From Mesostigma viride (lineage: Eukaryota > Streptophyta > Mesostigmatophyceae > Mesostigmatales > Mesostigmataceae), in assembly GCA_009746045.1 (NCBI GenBank), contig RPFO01001459.1, positions 1-46,163 of the forward strand: 46,163 nucleotides of DNA. The letters run 5' to 3'. The position numbers and the translations under genes are program-made. Under the pieces are notes generated by a model. That model did not search any database, was not told where the DNA came from, and saw only the letters and a list, made by a program, of their open reading frames with translations. Of the stretch, positions 1 through 9,446 are shown piece after piece. Numbering within the stretch: the first letter of the stretch is position 1; every line of letters begins with the position of its first letter.

Positions 1-1379
1 TATCCAGGCGTTTGAAAAATCATTCCCTCGTTTCGAAACTTCACCCCTGGGCGTCCATGACTGAGCAGTCCGACGGGACGCAGATGCACAAAAATAAAAC
101 AGGCGACATCCCCTCAATCATGACTCAAAAAACAGAATACGCGCCAGAAACTTGGATTCAACACCACCACCCATTACCAGCGAGCACGGCTGGCTCAACC
201 GCCCATCATTTCCATAACCCAGAAGCCAGGCCCACACTCCATCCCGTTACCTCATCTTCCACGCACGGCTTCCGCTGCTTTCCTCTGCTCTTTCGCATTT
301 CTCCAGCCAGCAACCTCGCCTTCTCCTCGTAACCAACAATCCATAAGAATAAAATCCCCTCCATTGGACGCCATTTCAGACTAACTTGCTAGCGGTTTTC
401 ACCGGCCCCAGCACACATAATCTATAGCCGCTTAATGACAACGGCCGACAACGACAACTGCTGAATAGGCGAAAAAGGCTGATAACTACATTTTTATATT
501 TCGCTGCATTTGCTAATAGACACGCACGTTCTCCACTTCTCCATTACAATATAATTATCCATCTGGCCGTTACAGGCAAAGATCCCCGAAGTAACTTACT
601 GAAACGTATCTTACAGCATCGGATCACTGGCACCTAATCTACAGGTGGTAGATTACCAACCAAGACCCGTCGCGGTAATTTACTCTGTCGGTAATGTACT
701 ACCAAAGATGTGCAGTCGTAACGTTACTTTTACTTACGGCTAGTAAAATTACTACCTATCATCCTACGTAGTAATGATTACGGCGTTGGATATTCCTATT
801 GGTTAATAAAATACCCATTTACCGGAAAAATTACGCGTTGGATGCTTAAGTGGCCCTTAATCGCCCCTTTGGATGCTTAAGTGGCCCTAACCCCTATGAA
901 GGCTTCATAACATCCCCCCACCCTGTAACCACTATTCTCCACCTGTATATTCTCCCACGGTGACTGCTATCGCCTCTTAACATATAACGAACTGGCTGCC
1001 TGGGTCCCCAATATGCCTACTTATGCTGCCTGGGCCGCGCTAGTACAAGCCATACCCCCCCGCTGGCACACACTCATGACTTCTCCCCGTGCCCCCTATA
1101 AAGCTGGTGAATGGTGCTGCTTTTGTCCATACAGCACGACCGCAACATGCTCGGGGAAGGTGATCGCAGAACTCCCCCTTGGAACCCTGCACGTTCAACT
1201 ACTGGCGCCGCTGAGCGGCCACAATGGCTGTCTGGCTCAACTTACAACTGCAGTGGGTTCCTCCCCACCCAGCTATGCCACCGGATTCGGGTTGTACCTT
1301 GGTCCCTTGAACAATCATGTATACCAACCCAACCCAACCTTCCAGACGCTGCTATTATTTGGCTACATGTGGGATCAAC
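1..1379. other. No recognisable gene
   Basis: I see no convincing gene here. Open frames are short and of skewed composition. The stretch near 600-860 is rich in GGTAAT/TTAC-type words, and a short motif (ggatgcttaagtggccct) occurs twice near 840-890. The last 370 bases may already belong to the LINE remnant that follows, but no motif proves it. Confidence 0.4.
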
Positions 1380-2210
1380 CCGCTGGACATGTTGTCATTG
1401 GATCCAGTGGAATTTGGCTGGGTGCTAAATCAGGGTGACAGCAGAACTGTAAAAGGCCTTTACGAGTACACGGCAGAGTGGGGCTACACAATGCTCTTGC
1501 ATAAAACCATCAATTCCACCCGGACGGACACGCTGGGGCGCTACTGAGTGGCCTGGCCACACCTGGGTCCGCAACATCACCCTCGCCGCTGACCACCCGC
1601 TGATTGATCGCCGCGCGACCGACGTACAACACCTCTTGACACCGGTCATCGGGGTTGGGAGATCCTCCACCGGCGATTTCAAACACCCTGCTACATGTTT
1701 ATGTACCAACCCCACTGAAACTGTGGAACACCGATTTTTTATGGTGTAGCCTCCAGGGAGTTTGGACCTGGTTGATTGGTTTATGGGCAGCCTGGACGTC
1801 TGAGCCTATCATACCGGTGTCTACCCGCTCCATTATCTTTGGCATCACTGGCACCCCTGGCCTTGAGCTCACCTTTTCACAACAAGCGTGGATATGGCTC
1901 CGCACATGCATGTTATATACAAATCTGGACGGTGCGAAACGATGTGGTGTTCAATAGGCGCACAGTTTTCGACAAAGCTGGGGTTCTCTCACGCTTCATT
2001 TACCTATGGAACTCCGGCATGCGACGCTACTGGATGGTTGCAAATGAACAAAACAAAATCTGGGACCCTGGAGCGGACCAGCAGGATAAGCCCAGCCCAC
2101 TTGAGATCTTTCATGACCTCATGGGCAAAAACAGGATCTTTACCCACATGCCCAATGACAACCCATTAGAAGTCCAGTGGCTTCCGTGGTCTAGTAAGGC
2201 TCCGTTTTAG
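1380..2210 (+). pseudogene. Decayed LINE ORF2 C-terminus (zf-RVT-like)
   Basis: This looks like the last part of a non-LTR retrotransposon ORF2, the zinc-binding region after the reverse transcriptase. In one frame (about 1550-1748) it reads CLCTNPTETVEHRFF, the Cys/ETxxH core of the zf-RVT family. It then hits a stop, and the next conserved part (WCSLQGVWTWL, near 1740) continues in another frame. A third frame supplies IWTVRNDVVFNRR near 1930, resembling the usual W-x-x-R-N tail, and stays open to a stop at 2210. At least two frameshifts and one stop show it is dead. The reverse transcriptase and endonuclease parts are not seen upstream. The family is inferred from these short motifs; a host gene with a similar zinc knuckle is less likely. 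Confidence 0.55.
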
Positions 2211-2391
2211 CCACTGACATCTTGATACCCTAGGCTTAGCAGGGATTACCTATTGGCTATATTTGGAATAAACGTACACCTATTTACCTGGATTACGGCG
2301 TTGGATCTCACGCCTCGGATCTAGGTGTAAGATAAGACCTCGTAATTTACGCCTCGGATGCTTTTTACCACCCTCGGACGAAAAGTATAGT

Positions 2392-3918
2392 GGAGAGGGA
2401 GAGGGAAGGGAGAGGGAGAGGGAGAGGGAGAGGGAGAGGAGAGGGAGAGGAGAGGAGAGGAGAGGAGAGGGAGAGGGAGAGGGAGAGGGAGAGGGAGAGG
2501 GAGAGGGGGAGGGAGAGGAGAGGGAGAGGAGAGGGAGAGGGAGAGGGAGAGGAGAGGGAGAGGGAGAGGGAGAGGAGAGGGAGAGGGAGAGGGAGAGGGA
2601 GAGGAGAGGGAGAGGGAGAGGGGAGGGGAGGGGGAGGGGGAGGGGGAGGGGAGGGGGGGAGGGGGAGGGGGAGGGAGGGGAGGGGAGGGGGAGGGGGAGG
2701 GGGAGGGAGAGGGAGAGGGAGAGGGAGAGGGAGAGGGAGAGGGAGAGGGAGAGGGAGAGGGAGAGGGAGAGGGAGAGGGAGAGGGAGAGGGAGAGGAGAG
2801 GGAGAGGGAGAGGAGAGGGAGAGGGAGAGGGAGAGGAGAGAGGGAGAGGGAGAGGGAGAGGGAGAGGGAGAGGGAGAGGGAGAGGAGAGGGAGAGGAGAG
2901 AGGAGAGGGAGAGGGAGAGGGAGAGGGAGAGGGAGAGGGAGAGGGAGAGGGAGAGGGAGAGGGAGAGGGAGAGGGAGAGGGAGAGGAGAGGGAGAGGGAG
3001 AGGGAGAGGGAGAGGAGAGGGAGAGGGAGAGGGAGAGGAGAGGGAGAGGAGAGGGAGAGGGAGAGGGAGAGGGGAGGGAGGGAGAGAGAGGGAGAGGGAG
3101 AGTTAGAGGGAGAGGAGAGGGAGAGGGAGAGGGAGAGGGAGAGGGAGAGGGAGAGGGAGAGGGAGAGGGAGAGGAGAGGGAGAGGGAAGGGAGAGGGAGA
3201 GGGAGAGGGAGAGGAGAGAGGAGAGGAGAGGGAGAGGGAGAGGGAGAGAGAGGGAGAGGGAGAGGGAGAGGGAGAGGGAGAGGAGAGGGAGAGGGAGAGG
3301 GAGAGGGAGAGGGAGAGGGAGAGGGAGAGGGAAGGGAGAGGGAGAGGGAGAGGGAGAGGGAGAGGAGAGGGAGAGGAGGGGGAGAGGAGAGGGAGAGGGA
3401 GAGGGAGAGGGAGAGGGAGAGGGAGAGGGAGAGGAGAGGGAGAGGGAGAGGGAGAGGAGAGGGAGAGGGAGGGAGAGGGAGAGGGAGAGGGAGAGGGAGA
3501 GGAGAGGGAGAGGGAGAGGGAGAGGAGAGGGAGAGGGAGAGGGAGAGGGAGAGGGAGAGGGAGAGGAGAGGGAGAGGGAGAGGAGAGGGAGAGGGAGAGG
3601 GAGAGGGAGAGGGAGAGGGAGAGGGAGAGGGAGAGGGAGAGGGAGAGGGAGAGGGAGAGGGAGAGGGAGAGGGAGAGGGAGAGGGAGAGGGAGAGGGAGA
3701 GGGAGAGGGAGAGGGAGAGGGAGAGGGAGAGGGAGAGGGAGAGGGAGAGGGAGAGGGGAGAGGGAGAGGGAGAGGGAGAGGGAGAGGGAGAGGGAGAGGG
3801 AGAGGGAGAGGGAGAGGAGAGGGAGAGGGAGAGGGAGAGGGAGAGGGAGAGGGAGAGGGAGAGGGAGAGGGAGAGGGAGAGGGAGAGGGAGAGGGAGAGG
3901 GAGAGGGAGAGGGAGAGG
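2392..3918 (+). repeat. Kilobase polypurine (GGGAGA)n tract
   Basis: The plus strand is purine only over 1,527 bases apart from one TT at 3103-3104. The main unit is GGGAGA, with variants such as GGAGA, GGGGA and a patch of near-pure G around 2625-2705. Open frames over it in several frames encode only Arg/Glu/Gly or Ser/Pro/Leu low-complexity strings and are not genes. Such tracts are known to form triplex (H-DNA) structures and the G-rich patch could form quadruplexes; that behaviour here is inferred. Confidence 0.95.
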
Positions 3919-5929
3919 CGCCCTTATCATATCTGCGCGGCCCCGATTTCTGTCAGATCTAGAATCTCACTGTTACAAGTGAGTTCTCACTGTTACAAGT
4001 GTTCAGGGTGAGTTCAGTCCTATCAAGTCTTTGGGCATGGTTGCCTATAGATGCAGTCATCATCCATGTCAAGGAGCCTGCCAGCCGGCTGCCTTCCATT
4101 GGTGAGAACTGAGAACCATTGAAAGGCTTAGCTCGACATACTTTGAGCAACAAGGTATAACCAGAACCCATCCAATTCACCCTAGCACACCAATCGCTTA
4201 AGTACTGCCTAGTGCATACCAAGCTTTAGACTAGTTACCTTAGTAGGATACACTCCCATGTACTTTTGCTAGGTCGAAGTACTTTGTACTTCAATGGTAC
4301 CTAACCTTGCGGGTACTACAACCACCAAGGACAACTTGAAGATACGCACGCACACGTAATAATCATTCCCACAGTCCTCGCACACGTGACAACGATTCCT
4401 GAAAGTCCTCGCGCACCAATTTGGGCCACCACAGTACACATCTGTAGTAGCACATCTTGCCAGCATGGTACAAACCAGCTACGTAGCTACATGACCGATA
4501 CAATGATCCCCGTCCGATGTCAGCGACTTACACATACTAGAACAGCATAATATTATAAACACACATTACATACTACATTATTACATAGGGTCTGCTTGCA
4601 TGGTGTGGGGCACCAACGGGAACTGACGCACAGGGCTTACAATGTCCTTATGGCTGTCAAGCTCCCAAGGCTAGTTGGTATGTAGCCAGAAAGTGGGTTC
4701 CCAACCATCGTCCTGCAGGGGCGGGAATTTCAAGGCCGGGCATCATTCACACAAATGATGAAACAGCAGAAAACAGGTATAAAGAATGTCAAGGTCAAAT
4801 CCAATCATATTTGCATGGCACATCCATCGAGAGGCAGCATGCATATTTACTAGCACTTTTCTGAGCGCCTAATTAAGCTCTTGACAACGCCACGCCGAAG
4901 AAGGGGGCAACGATTAAACTTGCACCTGGCCATGTTACAATCCTGTCATTGAAGTCTACACAAGTAGCTAGGTTATGTACGATGGCCACAAATTGTTTTC
5001 ATCCGTTTTCCCCACCCAACCTCCCTTTCTTTGTCTTGGGGGTAATGTGGTGGTGGCGTTTACTGTCCTAGTCCTTGTCCATGCATTCAGCACACTGAAC
5101 TGATGGCGTTTTTAGTATGTATGTCGCTACCTGTGTTGGTTATATTTATAGACTGATGCCGTTGTGTCTAGAATGTAGCTTAAGTTGATGGTAGATCTTA
5201 ATTAGGAGGGGTGCTGAAGTAGTCATGATAGCATTTGTTTATGTATGAGGGGTATTATACCGGCATAGCTCGATCGTGGTGATGCCACTGTGCGCTAAGT
5301 TCTTCTTACCCACCCACCCAACCACCCACCCTCTCACATGAAGTCTGTGTGTGCGTCGTGGGCATGCATGTGAGTTCTGACTCTGGATAGCGTGCTATGT
5401 ACATACAGTACCTGACAATTACCGCCCCCAAATTTAGTGACCAGTTCCACTTATTGGTTCAATTAAAATCTGGTGATTGAGGGAGTTTAGAGTACACAAA
5501 AAACCTCATCACTCATGGACTATGTACAAGTCCAAACATCTCAACCAAAAGGCAAAACAACACTACAAAAAGGGCTGATTCACAATATAGAGTGATGATC
5601 ATGAGTCCAATACATACCAAGGAGGCAACCAGGTACATATGTAGGTATTTGGATGTAAGCCTCATACAAAGTTGATCAAAAGCCGATCATTATCATGCCA
5701 GGAAAAGTTAACCTGCCTTCCCGTACATACGTACAAATCCAGGCCATGTGATCAGGAACCTCAGTTACTACCAGTATTGGACAGCTTATGTATGTAGCTT
5801 TTTCGTCCAATGCAATTGGGCCAGACCGCACGTATAGCCTATATGGCCTTAATAAAATAGGCTCGGTTTCGCGTCACTGAGAATACACCCAGCTTTGCCA
5901 TACCATGTGCTTACAAGTGCAATACATTT
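3919..5929. other. No recognisable gene
   Basis: No coding signal, RNA gene or clear element is seen in this 2-kb stretch. Small hairpins occur, for example gaagtac-ttt-gtacttc near 4276-4292, and CCCACC runs occur near 5310-5330. Nothing here supports a named feature. Confidence 0.4.
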
Positions 5930-6412
5930 CTAGCCTTGGTCGATCCATTTGGAGTTCCTTCCCACCAAAGAAATATTCAGTTTACATTTTAAAAGTGTGC
6001 CAGGCTTTCTCAGTACAGCCTTTACCACACCTTCAACATCAACGTATCATTATCAAGATGGTTGTTGTATGTAGCACCACATGTGCTACAGTAGAGGGAA
6101 GCATACTAGAACACAAAGTGTTGCGCCTCTTAGCGGTGTGCGCGCAGGGTGGGTGGGAGCTGAAACGAGGCCTCCCTACCTCCCCTGCACCACTCTACGT
6201 ACAGACTCAGTGCCCATCACAGCGGCGCCACGCCTGGCTGAGGCCCTGGTCTCGTGACATACTGTACGTTAGAAGCTACCAAGGCCTGCAGCTAGGGTCC
6301 ACACTCTGCACCGGCACAAAAAGGCGAATTGGTGCAGTATCCCCATGACAGGCGCTTGCACTACGCTACCTGCCGCCGGCAGGCCGGTCCCCTTTGAGCC
6401 CGTGACTGCATG
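5930..6412 (-). repeat. Dispersed repeat family A, full-length reverse copy
   Basis: The reverse complement of this stretch aligns by eye along its length with 25664-26207. Shared landmarks in order are gggctcaaaggggaccg, gtagcttctaacgtac, ggaggcctc-ttcagctcccaccc, aacac-ttgtgttc-agtatgct, gaaggtgtggta and ggtgggaaggaactccaa. It is clearly diverged from the 24-26 kb copies, so it is older or of a different subfamily. No protein domain is evident, which fits a non-autonomous element of unknown class. Confidence 0.75.
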
Positions 6413-6459
6413 TCAATAGAAACCATTAGCCGAGCTCAATGTTCAATTCATGTCCAGCT

Positions 6460-6512
6460 TTTGGTCCATCGGAGTTCCTTCCCACCAAGAGAAACATTTA
6501 TTTTACATTTAA
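6460..6512 (-). repeat. Family A, 3'-end fragment
   Basis: This short stretch repeats in reverse the last roughly 50 bases of family A, from the AATAAATGTTTCTCTTGGTG block to the CCAATGGACCAAAA end. It lies about 50 bases beyond the start of the full reverse copy. It may be a separate truncated insertion or part of a partial tandem duplication. Confidence 0.65.
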
Positions 6513-6946
6513 CCCCTGACCATCTCTTACTCGTGCCTAAAGCCACCCATGAGTTGCACCATATGCTACATTGAAGAGCCCCCATCCATCCTAACTTAAA
6601 TATTTCGAGGCCAATGATATACTAGAATGCAATGCATGCACGTAGGTACATGGGCTACTTGGGGGTATAGCACTTGGTGGTCCCAGTTCAGGTCCCTCTG
6701 CTCTATGTATATGTAAATAGCAACCCCCCAAGGGGGGTACGGCGAGACTGTGTGTGATGGCACGTGTACCAGGTTGTAATGCATGGATGGACCCCTTTCT
6801 TAATGAGCTGACCCTGGGATTGATTTTGTAGGCACCTTTACTACCTATGTACTACATAAGGCATCTGGCATCCCAGCACTAAGACCTGTATGTAACTGCC
6901 CCAGGACCCACCAGCTGGTGCTAGATATAACTGTTTCTTTCCTTAG
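6513..6946. other. No recognisable gene
   Basis: No gene or element is recognised. The 5' part of the DIRS-type element that starts to be readable at about 6990 should lie here if it were intact, but no reverse transcriptase motifs are visible, so that element is truncated on this side. Confidence 0.4.
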
Positions 6947-7594
6947 TTACTGAGGTGCACCAGGGTACACCCTGGCAGACTGTGTACCCCATGCAGGGTA
7001 CATAAGCGAGTCGCCCGGCTCGTGGGCTCTAGTGCTGTGGTGGGGGCGTTTGTCAGAGGGCGGTCGTCTTCCTACCGCCTCAACCAGCTGGTTCGGCGCT
7101 ACTGCGCTCTGTCACTGGCTGGCGACATGCAGAGCCACTGGGTCTGGGTGGCTACCGACCACAACCCAGCTGACAAGGCCAGTCGGCGTGGCGCTTGGAT
7201 TCCTGACTTGACCCGGTGTGGTGACGTGCATCCCAACCCTGGGCCTGAGGGGGCGCGACGCCCTCGGGACTTGGCACTTTTGGAGGGCACAGTCAACCCT
7301 GTGTCTACCTTGCCAGCGTTCCGGTGCGCGGCGGCTGTCTACGTGGCGTGGGCGCCTCCTGGCCCCGTCGACCCAGCTGATGCAGAAGCCATTTTCTGTG
7401 AGTGGATTTCTGCTGTCTACCATGCCAGAGGGGGGCGGGGGCGTACCTTATGCCAGCACGCCAAGGCCTGTCTGCACCTGTACTACCCCGACATTGTTCG
7501 GAATTGGGTACTGGCGGACCGCCTGCTAGCATGCAGGTTGGCAGCGGCTTGTTCCGGCTGTCAGCCCTCCGCCTATGCCCTGGCGCCTAGTTAA
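6947..7594 (+). pseudogene. DIRS-type RNase H C-terminus, 2A-like motif and start of recombinase region
   Basis: The frame is open from 6947. Around 7022-7190 it reads VVGAFVRGRSSS, then HWVWVATDHNPADKASR, the typical end of the RNase H domain of DIRS-group polyproteins (the NPAD-x-x-SR box). Next comes CGDVHPNPGP, a 2A-like motif. About 115 residues follow up to a stop at 7594, with Cys, Trp and Tyr in a pattern consistent with the N-terminal arm of a tyrosine recombinase but without a decisive motif. No start codon with good context is visible, because the 5' part (RT) is missing. The recombinase core resumes in another frame at about 7681. Confidence 0.7.
7217..7246 (+). other. 2A-like ribosome-skipping motif
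   Basis: The codons read CGDVHPNPGP. The NPGP end and the preceding GDV match the 2A consensus D-V/I-E-x-N-P-G-P except that His replaces Glu. Variants of this kind are known from retrotransposons of marine animals and protists. Its place between RNase H and recombinase would release the recombinase as a separate protein. Activity is inferred. Confidence 0.7.
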
Positions 7595-7674
7595 CTATTT
7601 CACTGCCCTGTTGCTAGTTTCACGTCGACAGGTGCATTTGAGTGTGTTGATTATTATTACTTTCCAGCAGTATT

Positions 7675-8001
7675 TATGTACGCATTAGCGAGGCGCTAGG
7701 GCTGCGGGTTCGGGATGTGGCTCATCCTGGCCACCCCCTTCTCGAGCCAGGGCCCACGGTCGGTGCCCTTGTGCTGCGCAACCCCAAGACTGCGCAGGGG
7801 GCGGCCCAGTGCTCACGTCCTCGTCCGGGATCCACTTTCTTTGTGGCTCCTGCGACGCCTGACGGCTGGCCAACCCCGGGATGCACTTCTTTTTCGGGGT
7901 TCAACGTACAGCCAGGCTAGGCAGCAGTGGGAAGCTGTGCAGGCCCGCATGGGCATCCCGGGGATGTTTTCCTTTCACAGCCTCCGGCATGGAGGGGCGA
8001 C
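7675..8001 (+). pseudogene. Tyrosine recombinase core of the DIRS element, 5' half
   Basis: From about 7681 the sequence reads RISEALGLRVRDV, the box holding the first catalytic Arg of tyrosine recombinases, and then LVLRNPKTAQG. A frameshift in the G run near 7796-7800 moves the frame. The second frame continues through HVLVRDPLSLWLLRRL and DALLFRG to FHSLRHGGAT, whose His (7976-7978), Arg (7985-7987) and His (7988-7990) form the HxxR/H box. The open frame is cut at 8001 by the copia-like LTR. A stop at 7592-7594 and about 80 bases without clear coding separate it from the upstream part; an intron ending in ttactttccag near 7667 is possible. Confidence 0.75.
7997..8001. repeat. Target-site duplication, left copy (GCGAC)
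   Basis: GCGAC directly precedes the left LTR and recurs at 16034-16038 directly after the right LTR. A 5-bp duplication is the usual size for LTR-retrotransposon integrases. Removing the element plus one copy rejoins the recombinase reading frame from GGAT into HD. Confidence 0.9.
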
Positions 8002-8699
8002 AGTTAAGCTTTCTTCGCACACGCAATGTGAAGGATATGGTTGCAATGCAGCAATGTGTGAATATGGTTGGAAACGGAGCTTTGTTAAATCGGATAATGT
8101 TTACAGCGCTCACACACTTGAGGCTTGTACACGCGCTTGCCAAGTCAAGGCACAACACGTGAGGCGGGCTCGCAAGAGATGCCCATTTGGCACTGGCCTA
8201 TTGTTTATATACTTGTGCACTGTGCTTGCTAGTCCTGAGCAGCCTAGGAGGCCTGCTCAGTAATAACACCCCGGTACAGTATTCACTACCTGTACAGCGC
8301 CCAGCTCCTATACAGTAGGTCTGCCATACAGGCACAGTGACCACAGAGTACAGTCACCACAGTGATTATTGCATCTGCACCTAGAAGTCCAGGACTAAGC
8401 CTGCGGTACCAACAGACCACAGGTTAAGGTTCCTATTTCCTGCGTACGACGTATTAATCCAATACCGTCGTAGGTACAGCACCTAATTCCTGTCAGCCCA
8501 GGAATTACTGTCGACCCCATATGTCGTCGGCAAATATTCACGTCCGACTTAGAAGAACAGCCGGCTCGCGCTCGCGCGCGACCGGGAAGTCGGAACGCCA
8601 TAACTTTCTTGATACTTGTCGGAATGAACTCGTTCCGGTGCCGCTGGAATCGCAGAGATATGCCGAATCAGGATCACGCCAATGCGCTTGGCGTTAACT
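8002..8699 (-). repeat. 3' LTR of the copia-like element
   Basis: This 698-bp LTR is nearly identical to 15338-16033. On the plus strand it starts AGTTAAG and ends GTTAACT, giving a 6-bp inverted repeat AGTTAA/TTAACT instead of the usual TG...CA. It differs from the other LTR by an extra CT at 8009-8010 and G instead of A at 8678. It contains short repeats around CACAGTGA/CAGTCACC near 8333-8365 and a CG-rich patch near 8562-8582. Confidence 0.93.
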
Positions 8700-8718
8700 C
8701 CAATCCTTTCTTTTCTTG
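8700..8718 (-). other. Polypurine tract for plus-strand DNA synthesis
   Basis: On the minus strand AAGAAAAGAAAGGATTGG ends exactly where the 3' LTR begins (AGTTAAC). That is the expected position of the RNase H-resistant primer for second-strand synthesis. The last four bases, TTGG, are less purine-rich than usual. Confidence 0.75.
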
Positions 8719-9446
8719 AGCTGTAGCAGCTCACACAAGTCTACATACAAACACACACAATGGGTACTGGATATCCTCCCCAGACTACAAGTCACAACCC
8801 GCTGGGCATGACAGTCAGCTTGGATTCCTTATTATATGTACATAGCACCCATACTGGCTCAGGAGCACAAACAAATTACAATGAGTCCCTATCCCTTCAC
8901 GGGAGGCTCGTTGTGTTACCCATGTACAAGAGGTTGGCCAACTGTGGCAGCCCATAGGTGTTCAGTTAAGAACTTGAGAAGTATGTACAACCTTCAGGAC
9001 CTTAGGCGAAACCCCACAGATCACCCACAACAGCTCATCAGAAAACATTGCTGACCCCCAGACGGGAGTCGGCGCCGGTCTGCTGCCCCTTATCGAACCA
9101 GACACAACATCTACGCGAAGCACATGCAAAACACAAGCTCCATACTCGTTCCAACCGTGGAAAATCAGGGGACCTGTCGCCACCTCACCAGCATGGTGGA
9201 TGGGTCAGCCAGTCCGTGAAACTCCGCCTTAAGACGGCACCAGGGAATCGAACCCCGCCCACAAACCACAGATCTGGGGAAACCTCAGACTGAGATGAAA
9301 ACCCCAGATAGACATCTCTCCATCAGAGACAATGTCAGACATTCCCACACCAGAGACATGTCTCACCCCTCAAGGTGTGCTCAGGATTATGTACAATCAA
9401 GCTCCCAGCCTGATATCCAGAGACTTAAGCACCCAGCTCTCAGCTT

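Noticed and set aside
2390-3930. Long open frames in the GA tract (238 and 275 codons)
   Set aside because: They encode only Arg/Glu/Gly or Ser/Pro/Leu strings dictated by the repeat unit and are open on both strands.
7022-7594. The many overlapping open frames on both strands at 7.0-8.2 kb
   Set aside because: High G+C makes all frames open; only the plus frames with RNase H and recombinase motifs are supported.
8054-8263. Frame resembling a recombinase C-terminus (CEYGWKRSFVKSDNVYS), repeated at 15388-15597
   Set aside because: It lies wholly inside the LTRs of the copia-like element. The true recombinase continuation is at 16039-16304.
9235-9260. tRNA T-arm-like sequence on the minus strand (GGGGTTCGATTCCC)
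   Set aside because: The T-arm and loop are good, but no matching acceptor stem, D-arm or box A lies at the right distance. Probably chance, or a tRNA-derived scrap.
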